64,000 nucleotides of DNA. Origin: SHLQ01 sp964451305. Its GTDB lineage: Bacteria > Actinomycetota > Acidimicrobiia > Acidimicrobiales > SHLQ01. Both the position numbers and the translations under genes were made by a program. Positions 53,000 through 62,069 of this stretch are shown here, one piece after another. The notes below the pieces were generated by a model. It was given only the letters and a program-made list of their open reading frames with translations. It had not been told where the DNA came from and did not search any database. Location of the stretch: the NCBI GenBank assembly GCA_964451305.1, contig CAYVHV010000018.1:6270-70269 (forward strand). Direction: 5' to 3'. Each line of letters opens with the position of its first letter. Position 1 is the first letter of the stretch.

Positions 53000-53935
53000 A
53001 TGGCACTACCGGATCGTCTCCCTTTCGATGTTGAGGACTTCCTCACACATCTGACGATCGAAAAGGGCCGTTCTACCAACACGTTGTCCGCGTATCGCCT
53101 CGACCTGGGCCGGTACACGAGCCATCTGGGTGAAACATCGGTCCGTGACGCCACGACGAGCGACGTGCAGGCCTTTCGCAGTCTGCTCGACGAACGCGGC
53201 CTTGCCCGCTCCTCGATCAACCGCACCATGACCGCTGTCCGAGGGCTACACCGCTATCTGTTTGCGGAGGGAGTTGCACCGCACGATCCCACTGCTGATC
53301 TCGCACCAGCAAAGTTGCCGAAAGGCCTCCCAAAGGCGCTACGCGAGGACGAGATCACGCTCCTGCTCGACGCGGTCGATGCCCAAGATGCATTTGGGCT
53401 TCGCGATACTGCGCTACTCGAACTGCTCTACGGCACGGGCATGCGAATCAGTGAGTGTGTTGGGTTGAGCCTCGATGATCTCGACCTCGATGGCGCCCTC
53501 CTTCGTGTCACCGGTAAGGGCGACAAACAGCGCCTCGTTCCCGTTGGCCGCCTGGCAGATGCTGCGTTGCGGCGTTGGCTTGAGCCCGGCGGCCGGTCGG
53601 AGCTGGCTCCTGAGGACTGGAAATCTCGAGACGATCAGATGGCGGTGTTCCTCAACCATCGCGGCGGCCGTCTCAGTCGGCAGGGAATCTGGGGAGTGGT
53701 CCGCAAACACGGTCTGACCGCCGGAATTGCCGACCGACTCTCTCCCCATGTGCTGCGCCATAGCTGCGCTACTCACATGTTGGACCATGGCGCCGACATC
53801 CGTACTGTGCAGGAGCTTTTAGGCCACGCCTCCATTTCGACGACGCAGCTCTATACGAAGGTCTCGACCGATCTGCTCGTGCGAGCCTACGAGAGCGCTC
53901 ACCCGCGTGCCACAGGCCGTCCTGGGGACCGTTGA
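53000..53935 (+). CDS. xerD: Tyrosine recombinase XerD
   Basis: Site-specific recombinase resolving chromosome dimers at dif (311 aa). The N-terminal SAM-like domain (FLTHLTIEKGRSTNTLSAYRLDL) precedes the catalytic domain with Arg in GTGMRISECVGL, Lys in TGKGDKQRLVPV, HVLRHSCATHML, GHASISTTQLYT with the nucleophile Tyr. XerD rather than XerC is suggested by location and similarity; XerC cannot be excluded. TAGTGT nine nt upstream may drive it separately. Confidence 0.92.
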   Translation: MALPDRLPFDVEDFLTHLTIEKGRSTNTLSAYRLDLGRYTSHLGETSVRDATTSDVQAFRSLLDERGLARSSINRTMTAVRGLHRYLFAEGVAPHDPTADLAPAKLPKGLPKALREDEITLLLDAVDAQDAFGLRDTALLELLYGTGMRISECVGLSLDDLDLDGALLRVTGKGDKQRLVPVGRLADAALRRWLEPGGRSELAPEDWKSRDDQMAVFLNHRGGRLSRQGIWGVVRKHGLTAGIADRLSPHVLRHSCATHMLDHGADIRTVQELLGHASISTTQLYTKVSTDLLVRAYESAHPRATGRPGDR

Positions 53936-54453
53936 TGGGTGGAGCAGTGCACTTAACGAAACGCTTCGTAACGTCGCTTTGGCCGCTCGGTCCGTCGAGC
54001 CAGGACGACGAGTGGGCGCGATCTCACCTCGTCGAGGGCGAGGTTGCACTCTGGAAGCGCATGAGCAGTCAGGATCGTCGTCACTCGATCGGGGTCGCTC
54101 GACGGGTCGAGGATGCCCTCGGTGATGGGGCAACCCGTCCGGTGGTAGCCGCAGCGTTGCTGCACGACGTCGGCAAGATCGAGTCTCGGCTCGGCACCAT
54201 GCTGCGGGTCGTAGCGACAGCGTCAGCTGCGATCGCTGGCCGAGAGACCGCCGAGCTGTGGGTAACGAGCACCGGCGTCACCCGACGAATCGGGCTCTAC
54301 CTCAAACACCCGTCGATCGGCGCCGACCTATTGGCGATGGCGGGTAGCGATCCGTTCACCGAAACGTGGGCACGTGAACACCACCACCCCGCCGAGAGCT
54401 GCTCGCTCGATGCCGAACTCGCGAACGCGCTTCGAGACGCCGACGATGACTAG
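53935..54453 (+). CDS. HD domain protein
   Basis: A 172-residue protein with an HD phosphohydrolase signature: SQDRRHSIGVARRVED, then VAAALLHDVGKIESRLG, with later His in EHHHPAES. It likely hydrolyses a nucleotide or cyclic dinucleotide, but no companion domain defines the substrate. The ATG overlaps the xerD stop (TGATG), so the two are coupled. It converges with the PKD gene. Confidence 0.85.
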   Translation: MGGAVHLTKRFVTSLWPLGPSSQDDEWARSHLVEGEVALWKRMSSQDRRHSIGVARRVEDALGDGATRPVVAAALLHDVGKIESRLGTMLRVVATASAAIAGRETAELWVTSTGVTRRIGLYLKHPSIGADLLAMAGSDPFTETWAREHHHPAESCSLDAELANALRDADDD

Positions 54454-54462
54454 CAACACCTA

Positions 54463-57400
54463 CTACGGAATCGTCACCGAATCAGTGAGCGTGATCGTGC
54501 CACCGTTATCGGCAAGCACGAGCGTCACGGTGTAAGTCACCGGCGTCAGCGATGGCGGTGCGATGAAGTTCACCGGCCCTTGGCCTGGGAGCGCAGCCGG
54601 TATGGCACCATTGTCGATCGTCCAGCTGAAGGTTGCGCTGGCTGCGTCAAAGCTGCCTGGCACAAACGTAGCGGTGATCGGTGTTCCGACCAAAGGATCG
54701 GTCGCCCCGGCAGTCACGGTGATTGAACCAGTCGGAGGCGGTGGTGGAGGTGGTGGCACAGAACCGACCGTCACCGTCGTCATGGCGGATCCTGTCAGAC
54801 CTTGATCAGTGGCTGACGCGGTCAGCGTGTACCCACCGTTGACGGGCACCGTGAACGTGGCGTTTGGCCCGGTCGCCGTCTGCGGCGAAGCCGTGCCAGG
54901 TCCGCTGATGGTCCAGGTGATCGTTCCTGCCGACGTGGTCGCACTCGCGTTGATAACTCCGCCACCAGCATCGATTGCGTTTGTGATCTGCACCATTGGC
55001 GGTGTGGCGACAGCGATGTTGTTGACGTTCACGTCAAAGTTGAACGTCATGTTGCCCGCGCTATTCGACACCGTCACCGACGATGGAAATGTGCCGTTGT
55101 TGCCGAACGTGAACGTCGGGTTTTGCGCCGACGAAGTGACTTCATTCGAGCCTGGAACGTTCCACAAAATGGAGGTTGGGCCGTTGTTCGTCGTCGGGCT
55201 CAACGAAACGGTACCCGCGGGAGATTCCGATTGGCTGACTTGGGTCACCGATGGTTGGAGCTCCACAACGATCGTCCGGCTGACCGCATTGCCCGGCCCA
55301 TTGAAGTTCGACGCTATTGCCTCGACCGTGTAGGTACCCGTCGATGGGAACGAAATGACCGGGTTCGCTGTCGTGGCGCCTGACAGAATCGTTCCTCCGC
55401 CTGCATTCCATGCCCAGCTCGTCGGCGATTCGGTCGCCGTTGCCGAGAAGGCGACCGGGTTCTGGTTCGTTGTGCCGTTGTTCGGAGCAATGCTTTGGAT
55501 CACCGGCGTCGGCAAGCTGATCGAGACGGTTTCGGTCGCAGTGTCGGTCACGCCCGAAGCGTTCGTGACGGTCACCGTGATGTTGTAGGTACCGGTAACG
55601 GGAAACGAGAAGGAGCCGAGTGCCCCCGCAGACGCTCCACCGCCGCTCGGGTCGGTCGCACCGACGGCGTTCCATCCAAACGAGGCAGCGCCGGTCGAAG
55701 CCGTGGCGTTACATGAGACACCGCCGAGACTCGTCGGTGGCGAGCACGTCAGCGCAGCAACGGGCGGAGCGAGCTCTACGGTCACTCGCCGTGCAGCGAC
55801 ATCGAAGCCGGCAACGTTGGAGGCTGTCAGGCGCACGATGTAGGTGCCGGGCTGTTCGAACGTGTAGATGGGGTTCTGCAGCGGGTTCGCCACCGTCACG
55901 CCATCGCCGAAGTCCCACGACCATTCGGTTGGGCCTTCGGTACTGAGATCGGTGAACTGGGCGGTTAGCCCCTGTGTCACGACCGAGAAGTTGGCGGTCG
56001 GTGTTTCAGCGACGGTGACGACGGTCGTAAATGGTGGTGAATCTCCGGCATCGTTCGTCGCGATGAGCGTGATTGCATAGGTACCCGGTTCGTCATAGCG
56101 CTTCACTGGGGATCGGTCCGCAGGCCGAGATCCAGACCGTGTGGTGCCATCGCCGAAATCCCACGTCCACGAGGTTGGGCTGTTCGTCGAGGTATCGGTA
56201 AGGGTGACCACCAGATCCTCGATCTGCCTCGTGAAGTCCGCGATCGGCGGGTTGATCACGACGATCGTTCGCGTAAAGGTCGATGAGCCGCCGTCGTTCG
56301 TCGCGGTCAGTTCCACCTCGTAGGTCCCCGCCTCGGTGAATGCGTGAGCGGGGCTCTGAGCTGTTGAAGTCGCCGTTCCATCATCGAAGTTCCACGACCA
56401 CTCCGTTGGATCCCCTGTGGATGTATCGACGAATTGAACCAATTCTCGTACCGAGACTGTCGCAGTCGTGACACGGAAGTTCGCCACGGGAGGGTCGACG
56501 GGTATCGGCAAGACGGTCACGGTCTTGGCCGTGCTGTCGGTCCCGGCCTCGTTGCTCGCCGTCAAGGTGACGGTGAACTGACCTTCGGTGGCCCAGCTCT
56601 TCGTGACGTTTGATCCCGTTGCCGACGTATCGTCGCCAAAGTCCCATACAAGCGACTCGGGGCTGTTCAATGACAGATCGCTGAAGCTCAGTTGTTCACC
56701 AGCAATCACGGTGAGCGACGATTCGCTAAATCGAGCGACGGGCGGATCGATCGCTCGCTCGACAAAGATCGTTCGGAACGTGCTGTCTTGACCGGTCGCG
56801 TTCGAAACGGTCAGGGTGATGCGGAACTCTCCCGGCTCGTCCCATGAGTGGAAGACCTCGGACCCGGTATCTGTTTCGCCGTCGCCAAAGTCCCAGGAAG
56901 TAAACGTCGGCGAGTTCGTTGACTCGCTGGCCAGCCCAATCGTTTGTCCTACATCGACGACGGTCGGCAGGTTCGCAATAACCGCTTGCGGCGGAAGACC
57001 ACCGGGTACGACAGTGATGACGGCACTATCTGAGTCCGAGCCTTCGGCATTTGTTGCGGTCAAGGTGACTTCGAACGATCCGGGCTCATCAAAGACCTTG
57101 GTTACAGATGTACCCACATCGGTCGTTCCGTCACCGAAGGTCCAGAACAACGTCTCAGGATCGCCGGTACTCACGCTCGTAAACGTGAGTGGCTCGCCGA
57201 CTTCGATCGTGTCGCTCACAAACGTGAAGTCGGCGCTCGGCGGCAGCACAATATCGGGGGCGACGACCGTGAAGTTGTGTGTCTGCAGCGCCTGGTCGCC
57301 CGCGTCGTTGGTGATGAACATGGTGACGGTGAAAACGCCTTCCTCGTCCCATACCTTGACGACTTCAGGTCCTTCCGCGCTCGTACCATCGCCGAAGTCC

Positions 57401-58935
57401 CAGTTCCATTGCGTTGGTTCACCAGTGGAGTCATCGGCGAGCCGAACTTCTTCACCAGCGAGCAAGACATCGGCGGAGAATGAGAAGTTCGCGACGAGCG
57501 CTTCCTCACTCCCGGCAATATCGGCCGGCTCTACGATGACGGGCGCGTTGACCAGCTCCGCAACCTCGGCTCCAAGCAGCTCACCCTCGACGAGTTCTTC
57601 GCCGCCTTCGCCGACCGTCTCGGCTTCTTCACCACCAACGGCGGGGCCAGCTTCGCCTGCAACCGCATTCTCTTGATCTGTTGCGAAGCCCTCGAAGATG
57701 TCTCCACCTTCACCAAAGACACGCTGACCTTCTGAGTCCTCGGCCGGCTGATCGCCACCGATCGCTTCATTGCCATCTTCACCAACACCGATGACTCGAA
57801 TATTCGTTTGTTTTGAGATGGGGGTGATCGTCGTTGGGCTAATCACCGCGGCGCGCAGACCGGTTGGTTCATTCGCCCACACGACCCCATCGAAAACCTC
57901 GAGTTCGAATGGCCGGTCACGCACTGGCGTAAACGCGTGCGTCCTGCTCACGACTCGTTCATCGAGGTCGACAACGATCACCTGGCCGGTTTCGTAGTTC
58001 GGTAGGTACGCAGTCGAGTCGACGGCAACTGGAGGACCGAAGCTATCCCCACTCTCGCCGAGCGAGATTTCAACGCAATCGCCATCATCTGGCTGCGCCA
58101 CGCTCAGTACGCCACCCTGGCTGTCATGGACCAGAACCCGACGCGTGCCGTCGCTTTCGGTCAGAACGTTTCCGCCGATACTGGCGTCGAGAAGAGTCCC
58201 ACAAACCGACGTTGCTTCGCCGAATTCGCCAGTCGCAACATCCACTTCTTGGACGGTTCGCCGCGAGGAATCCACTAAGTAGACCGAGTCACCTGCACGC
58301 ACCAGCGCAATTGGGTCGTCGGTGGCCGACGCCGCTTCAGGTAGTTCAGCGAGGCGGATCAGGCCCGTCTCGTCAGAAATCAGCAACTGCGCGTCATCGG
58401 AGGTCACTGCGATCAGCTGACCTGATGGTGCGGTCACCACGTCACCAAGTCCGTCAGAGACAGGAATGTTCAGCGGTTCGCTGGAGCCGGCGCTATAAAT
58501 CAGGACGTTCTGAGGGCTGACAACAAACGATGTGTGTTGGCCGGACTCGCCGTCCGTCTCGCCAAGGAAGAGCGCCTCTTCGAGCGAACCGACACTCGTC
58601 TCACCGCGGTTCGTCGGTTCGAGGTCGACCGCTCCAATTTCTCCGTACTCGCCGACCGTCTTGTTCAAGAAGACAGCGTCGCGTCCGTTCGGCAGCGCGA
58701 CGAGCTCATCGGAGGTGCTTTCGGTGACGTCAACCGAGGCGGTGATCTCTTGGGTGCTGCCGTTGATCTGCAGAATTCGGCCACGTGCGCCATCTTCGAC
58801 CCATACGACTGGGTCGCCCAGAGTCACGCCTGCGGAGGCTCGGGTACCGAGACGGAAGACAACGACGAAAACCGCGATCGCGACGAACGCGACGAAGAGA
58901 ATCCTCGCCCACCGAGGAACACCAGAAATGGTCAC
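54463..58935 (-). CDS. Giant PKD-repeat surface protein
   Basis: A 1490-residue extracellular protein. One N-terminal hydrophobic helix (ILFVAFVAIAVFVVVFRLG) anchors it; residues about 35-390 look like a beta-propeller (VWVEDGARGRILQING, ISDETGLIRLAEL, VDLDERVVSRTH). An acidic Glu/Gly linker (395-470) follows. The rest is about twelve PKD-type beta domains: seven have the canonical WDFGDG core or a close variant, and five at the C-terminus are degenerate. No sortase motif is visible at the end. Start is GTG, six nt after TAGACT. Function probably adhesion or envelope organisation. Confidence 0.9.
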   Translation of the reverse strand: MTISGVPRWARILFVAFVAIAVFVVVFRLGTRASAGVTLGDPVVWVEDGARGRILQINGSTQEITASVDVTESTSDELVALPNGRDAVFLNKTVGEYGEIGAVDLEPTNRGETSVGSLEEALFLGETDGESGQHTSFVVSPQNVLIYSAGSSEPLNIPVSDGLGDVVTAPSGQLIAVTSDDAQLLISDETGLIRLAELPEAASATDDPIALVRAGDSVYLVDSSRRTVQEVDVATGEFGEATSVCGTLLDASIGGNVLTESDGTRRVLVHDSQGGVLSVAQPDDGDCVEISLGESGDSFGPPVAVDSTAYLPNYETGQVIVVDLDERVVSRTHAFTPVRDRPFELEVFDGVVWANEPTGLRAAVISPTTITPISKQTNIRVIGVGEDGNEAIGGDQPAEDSEGQRVFGEGGDIFEGFATDQENAVAGEAGPAVGGEEAETVGEGGEELVEGELLGAEVAELVNAPVIVEPADIAGSEEALVANFSFSADVLLAGEEVRLADDSTGEPTQWNWDFGDGTSAEGPEVVKVWDEEGVFTVTMFITNDAGDQALQTHNFTVVAPDIVLPPSADFTFVSDTIEVGEPLTFTSVSTGDPETLFWTFGDGTTDVGTSVTKVFDEPGSFEVTLTATNAEGSDSDSAVITVVPGGLPPQAVIANLPTVVDVGQTIGLASESTNSPTFTSWDFGDGETDTGSEVFHSWDEPGEFRITLTVSNATGQDSTFRTIFVERAIDPPVARFSESSLTVIAGEQLSFSDLSLNSPESLVWDFGDDTSATGSNVTKSWATEGQFTVTLTASNEAGTDSTAKTVTVLPIPVDPPVANFRVTTATVSVRELVQFVDTSTGDPTEWSWNFDDGTATSTAQSPAHAFTEAGTYEVELTATNDGGSSTFTRTIVVINPPIADFTRQIEDLVVTLTDTSTNSPTSWTWDFGDGTTRSGSRPADRSPVKRYDEPGTYAITLIATNDAGDSPPFTTVVTVAETPTANFSVVTQGLTAQFTDLSTEGPTEWSWDFGDGVTVANPLQNPIYTFEQPGTYIVRLTASNVAGFDVAARRVTVELAPPVAALTCSPPTSLGGVSCNATASTGAASFGWNAVGATDPSGGGASAGALGSFSFPVTGTYNITVTVTNASGVTDTATETVSISLPTPVIQSIAPNNGTTNQNPVAFSATATESPTSWAWNAGGGTILSGATTANPVISFPSTGTYTVEAIASNFNGPGNAVSRTIVVELQPSVTQVSQSESPAGTVSLSPTTNNGPTSILWNVPGSNEVTSSAQNPTFTFGNNGTFPSSVTVSNSAGNMTFNFDVNVNNIAVATPPMVQITNAIDAGGGVINASATTSAGTITWTISGPGTASPQTATGPNATFTVPVNGGYTLTASATDQGLTGSAMTTVTVGSVPPPPPPPPTGSITVTAGATDPLVGTPITATFVPGSFDAASATFSWTIDNGAIPAALPGQGPVNFIAPPSLTPVTYTVTLVLADNGGTITLTDSVTIP

Positions 58936-59027
58936 GATGACAGTCTATTCAGCTCGTCGAAAAATGTCAGAACGCGGAACGTGAGTGTTGCGGGATCGAC
59001 ATGGAACGCACAGCGACGAAACTGCGC

Positions 59028-60047
59028 TTACTCGACATCCCAGGTTGGGTTTGAGCGCAGTAGACCAGCGAGGTCGCCTTGGCCCTTGGTCTCTTGAGAT
59101 GCAGCGAGCTGACTTGTTGCTTCCCCGGAGTACTCGACCCGATCGACCGAGCGGAACACGCCGACCGGCGTAGGCGAGTACGGGTTCGCCGACAGTCGTG
59201 AGAGGGCAAATGCGACCGCCGGGTCAGGGCGGGTCTCGTCGTGGACGACAAGCGCGTCTTCGCCAACGTCGGCTACATCGACGATGACAGCGTTGCCGCT
59301 CTTGTCGATCATGACTCCCCGCTCGTTATCAACTCCGAACCGAACCGGTTCGCCATCGTTCAAGTTGATGAGCATCGCGTCACGAACGTCTCGCTTGTTG
59401 ATGCTGTCGAATTGGCCATCGTTGAAGACGTTGCAGTTCTGGAAGACCTCCACAATGCTGGCGCCGTTGTGCGCATGAGCACGGCGGAACATCTCCTGCA
59501 TGTGCTTGCGATCCATGTCGTGGGTGCGTGCAACGAACGAGGCCTCGGCGCCGAGCGCCAGGCTGACCGCGTTGAACGGCTGGTCGATCGAACCAACCGG
59601 CGATGACTTCGTCACCTTGCCGACCTGAGACGTGGGCGAGTACTGGCCCTTGGTCAATCCGTAGATCATGTTGTTGAACAACAGGATGTTCACGTTCACA
59701 TTGCGACGGAGGGCATGAATCAAATGGTTGCCGCCAATCGAAAGCATGTCTCCGTCGCCGCCGATGACCCAAACGTCGAGGTCTGGACGTGCCATCTTCA
59801 GGCCGGTCGCAAATGCTGGTGAACGACCGTGGATGGAGTGCATCCCGTAGGTGTTCATGTAGTACGGGAAGCGTGCGGCGCAGCCGATTCCAGAGATGAA
59901 GACCGTGTCTTCTCGCCGGACATCGAGCTCGGGCATCAACATCTGGACTGCGGTCAAGATGGAGTAGTCACCACATCCAGGACACCATCGCACTTCCTGA
60001 TCTGTCGACCAGTCCTTCTTTGTGGTTGCAGGTGCGTTTGCCATCAT
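59028..60047 (-). CDS. korB: 2-oxoacid:ferredoxin oxidoreductase, beta subunit
   Basis: Thiamine-diphosphate subunit of a KorAB-type enzyme (339 aa), most likely using 2-oxoglutarate. The N-terminal Cys pair (VRWCPGCGDYSIL) and later ISGIGCAARFPYYMN bind an iron-sulfur cluster; the TPP motif is VIGGDGDMLSIGGNHL ending in LLFNNMIYGLTKGQYSPTS. The ATG overlaps the korA stop (ATGA). In actinobacteria this enzyme replaces or supplements the 2-oxoglutarate dehydrogenase complex. Confidence 0.94.
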   Translation of the reverse strand: MMANAPATTKKDWSTDQEVRWCPGCGDYSILTAVQMLMPELDVRREDTVFISGIGCAARFPYYMNTYGMHSIHGRSPAFATGLKMARPDLDVWVIGGDGDMLSIGGNHLIHALRRNVNVNILLFNNMIYGLTKGQYSPTSQVGKVTKSSPVGSIDQPFNAVSLALGAEASFVARTHDMDRKHMQEMFRRAHAHNGASIVEVFQNCNVFNDGQFDSINKRDVRDAMLINLNDGEPVRFGVDNERGVMIDKSGNAVIVDVADVGEDALVVHDETRPDPAVAFALSRLSANPYSPTPVGVFRSVDRVEYSGEATSQLAASQETKGQGDLAGLLRSNPTWDVE

Positions 60048-61921
60048 GAAACCTTCGCGTTCTCGATGAGAGCGAGAATTTCTCGCTCAAGTTCTCCAGC
60101 GGTGAAGGGCTGACCCATCACCTTGTTGATCGGCTTCGCGTCGATCAGGAACTCTGCTCTGATGAGCTTGACGAGCTGACCCATGTTCAGCTCTGGGATG
60201 ATCACGTTGTCGAAGCGGGCAAGAACCTCTCCGAGGTCCTTGGGGAACGGATGAATGTGGGTGAGGTGTACGTGAGCGACCTTGATGCCAGCACCTCGAA
60301 GGCGACGCATCGCTCCCGAGATTGCACCCCAGGTTGAGCCCCATCCGACGATGACGGTGTCCGCATCGGCATCGCCTTCCACCGAGGTCAGCGGGATGTC
60401 CTCGGCAATGATGTCGATGCGTTCCTTGCGCAGCTGGGTCATGCGGGCGTGGTTCGCCGGGTCGTACGACACGTTGCCCGTGCCGTCTTGTTTTTCGAGG
60501 CCTCCAACACGGTGCATCAAACCATCTGCGCCAGGGATTGCCCATGGACGAACGAGGTCTTCGTTTCGTGCGTATGGGTGGAAGCCTGGGTTGCCTTCGT
60601 CGTCGGTGATGTTTGGTTCGGTCTGGAACTTCACATCGATCGTCGGCAAGCTGTCGACGTCGGGCAGCTTCCATGGCTCTGAGCCGTTCGCAAGGTAGCC
60701 ATCGGAAAGCAGCAAGACCGGGGTCATGTACTTCAGTGCGATTCGTGATGCTTCGATCGCAGCGTCAAAGCACTGTGCTGGGCTGTACGCAGCGACTACG
60801 GGCATCTGCGACTCGCCATGGCGGCCGTACATGGCCATCAACAAGTCCGACGCTTCGGTCTTGGTCGGAAGCCCGGTCGACGGTCCACCGCGCTGAATGT
60901 CAACGATCACGAGTGGCAGTTCGAGTATCACCGCAAGGCCAATCGCCTCGCCCTTCAGCGCAACACCGGGGCCTGACGTTGTCGTGATGGCGAAGTGCCC
61001 GCCGTACGCCGCGCCGATAGCCGAACTCACCGCAGCAATCTCATCTTCGGCCTGGAATGTCCGGACGCCAAAGTTCTTGTGCTTTGCGAGCTCGTGGAGA
61101 ATGTCCGATGCAGGGGTGATCGGGTAGGAGCCAAGGAATGCCGGCAACCCAGATTGTTGCGAGGCAGCGATGAGGCCCCACGAGAGCGCTGTGTTTCCGT
61201 TGATGTTCGTGTAGGTTCCGGCCTCGAGCTTCGCAGGGGGAACAGATACGACATGGCTGCCGAGCTCGGCGGTTTCGCCGTAGGCATGGCCAGCCTTAAA
61301 CGCAGCGGTGTTTGCTGCGATGACCTGGTCTCGACCAGCGAACTTTGTTCCGATCCAGTCGAGTGTTGGCTCCGTGGGGCGCGTGTACATCCACGAGACA
61401 AGACCGAGAGCGAAGAAGTTCTTCGAACGCTCGGCATCACGAGCCTTTACACCGAGTGGTTCGCATACCTTCCGGGTGATCTTCGACATCTGCACCTTTA
61501 TCAGGGTGTATCCGTCGAGTGAGCCGTCCTCGAGCGGGTTGTCCGAGTAGCCGGCCTTTGCGAGGTTGCGGTCTTCGAACGCGTCTTCATTTGCGATGAT
61601 CGTGCCGCCTTGAGCGAGCCGGCCGAGATCGGATTTGAGCGCTGCGGGGTTCATCGCCACGAGAACCGTTGGCTCATCACCTGGCGTAGAGATCTCGGTC
61701 GAACTGATCTGCACTTGGAACGCCGACACGCCGGCGAGCGTTCCCTGCGGAGCGCGGATCTCAGCGGGAAACTCTGGCAGTGTTGCCAGGTCGTTTCCGA
61801 ACAGCGCGCTCGCGCTGGTGAAACGGTCGCCGGTGAGCTGCATTCCGTCACCGGAATCGCCGGCAAAGCGGATAACCACCTTGTCGACATCACGAGTGGT
61901 GGGCTCGGCTGTATCGGTCAT
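60044..61921 (-). CDS. korA: 2-oxoacid:ferredoxin oxidoreductase, alpha subunit (gamma-alpha fusion)
   Basis: A 625-residue fused gamma-alpha subunit. The gamma domain (residues 1 to about 190) begins VIRFAGDSGDGMQLTGDRF; the alpha part begins near GNTALSWGLIAASQQSGLPAFLGSYPITPASDIL, followed by FQAEDEIAAVSSAIGAAYGG and TTTSGPGVALKGEAIGLA. It binds the 2-oxoacid and transfers electrons to ferredoxin with KorB. A strong Shine-Dalgarno (AGGAGA) eight nt before the ATG contrasts with the leaderless genes nearby. Substrate assignment (2-oxoglutarate) is by family. Confidence 0.95.
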   Translation of the reverse strand: MTDTAEPTTRDVDKVVIRFAGDSGDGMQLTGDRFTSASALFGNDLATLPEFPAEIRAPQGTLAGVSAFQVQISSTEISTPGDEPTVLVAMNPAALKSDLGRLAQGGTIIANEDAFEDRNLAKAGYSDNPLEDGSLDGYTLIKVQMSKITRKVCEPLGVKARDAERSKNFFALGLVSWMYTRPTEPTLDWIGTKFAGRDQVIAANTAAFKAGHAYGETAELGSHVVSVPPAKLEAGTYTNINGNTALSWGLIAASQQSGLPAFLGSYPITPASDILHELAKHKNFGVRTFQAEDEIAAVSSAIGAAYGGHFAITTTSGPGVALKGEAIGLAVILELPLVIVDIQRGGPSTGLPTKTEASDLLMAMYGRHGESQMPVVAAYSPAQCFDAAIEASRIALKYMTPVLLLSDGYLANGSEPWKLPDVDSLPTIDVKFQTEPNITDDEGNPGFHPYARNEDLVRPWAIPGADGLMHRVGGLEKQDGTGNVSYDPANHARMTQLRKERIDIIAEDIPLTSVEGDADADTVIVGWGSTWGAISGAMRRLRGAGIKVAHVHLTHIHPFPKDLGEVLARFDNVIIPELNMGQLVKLIRAEFLIDAKPINKVMGQPFTAGELEREILALIENAKVS

Positions 61922-61997
61922 GTGGATTTATCTCCTGTTCCACCAAGGACCCAGAGGCAAATCGACTATCGATGCATGTGGGGGGTGGCAATTACCT

Positions 61998-62018
61998 TTG
62001 TGACGTTACCGCCGTCAC
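61998..62018. promoter_or_regulatory. Inverted repeat upstream of korAB
   Basis: TGTGACG and CGTCACA flank a 7-nt centre, a perfect 7-bp inverted repeat about 80-100 nt before korA. Its half-sites resemble CRP-type TGTGA/TCACA, but the spacing is wider. A candidate promoter on the minus strand, TTGCCA-N17-TAGTCG, lies just downstream of it. Confidence 0.5.
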
Positions 62019-62069
62019 ACTTAAGTTGCAGCCATCTACCCCGAATATGGTCGAAGTGTTAAGGACGAG

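Noticed and set aside
61998..62018. Classical CRP site upstream of korA
   Set aside because: The half-sites TGTGA and TCACA are 11 nt apart, not 6, so it is listed only as an inverted repeat.
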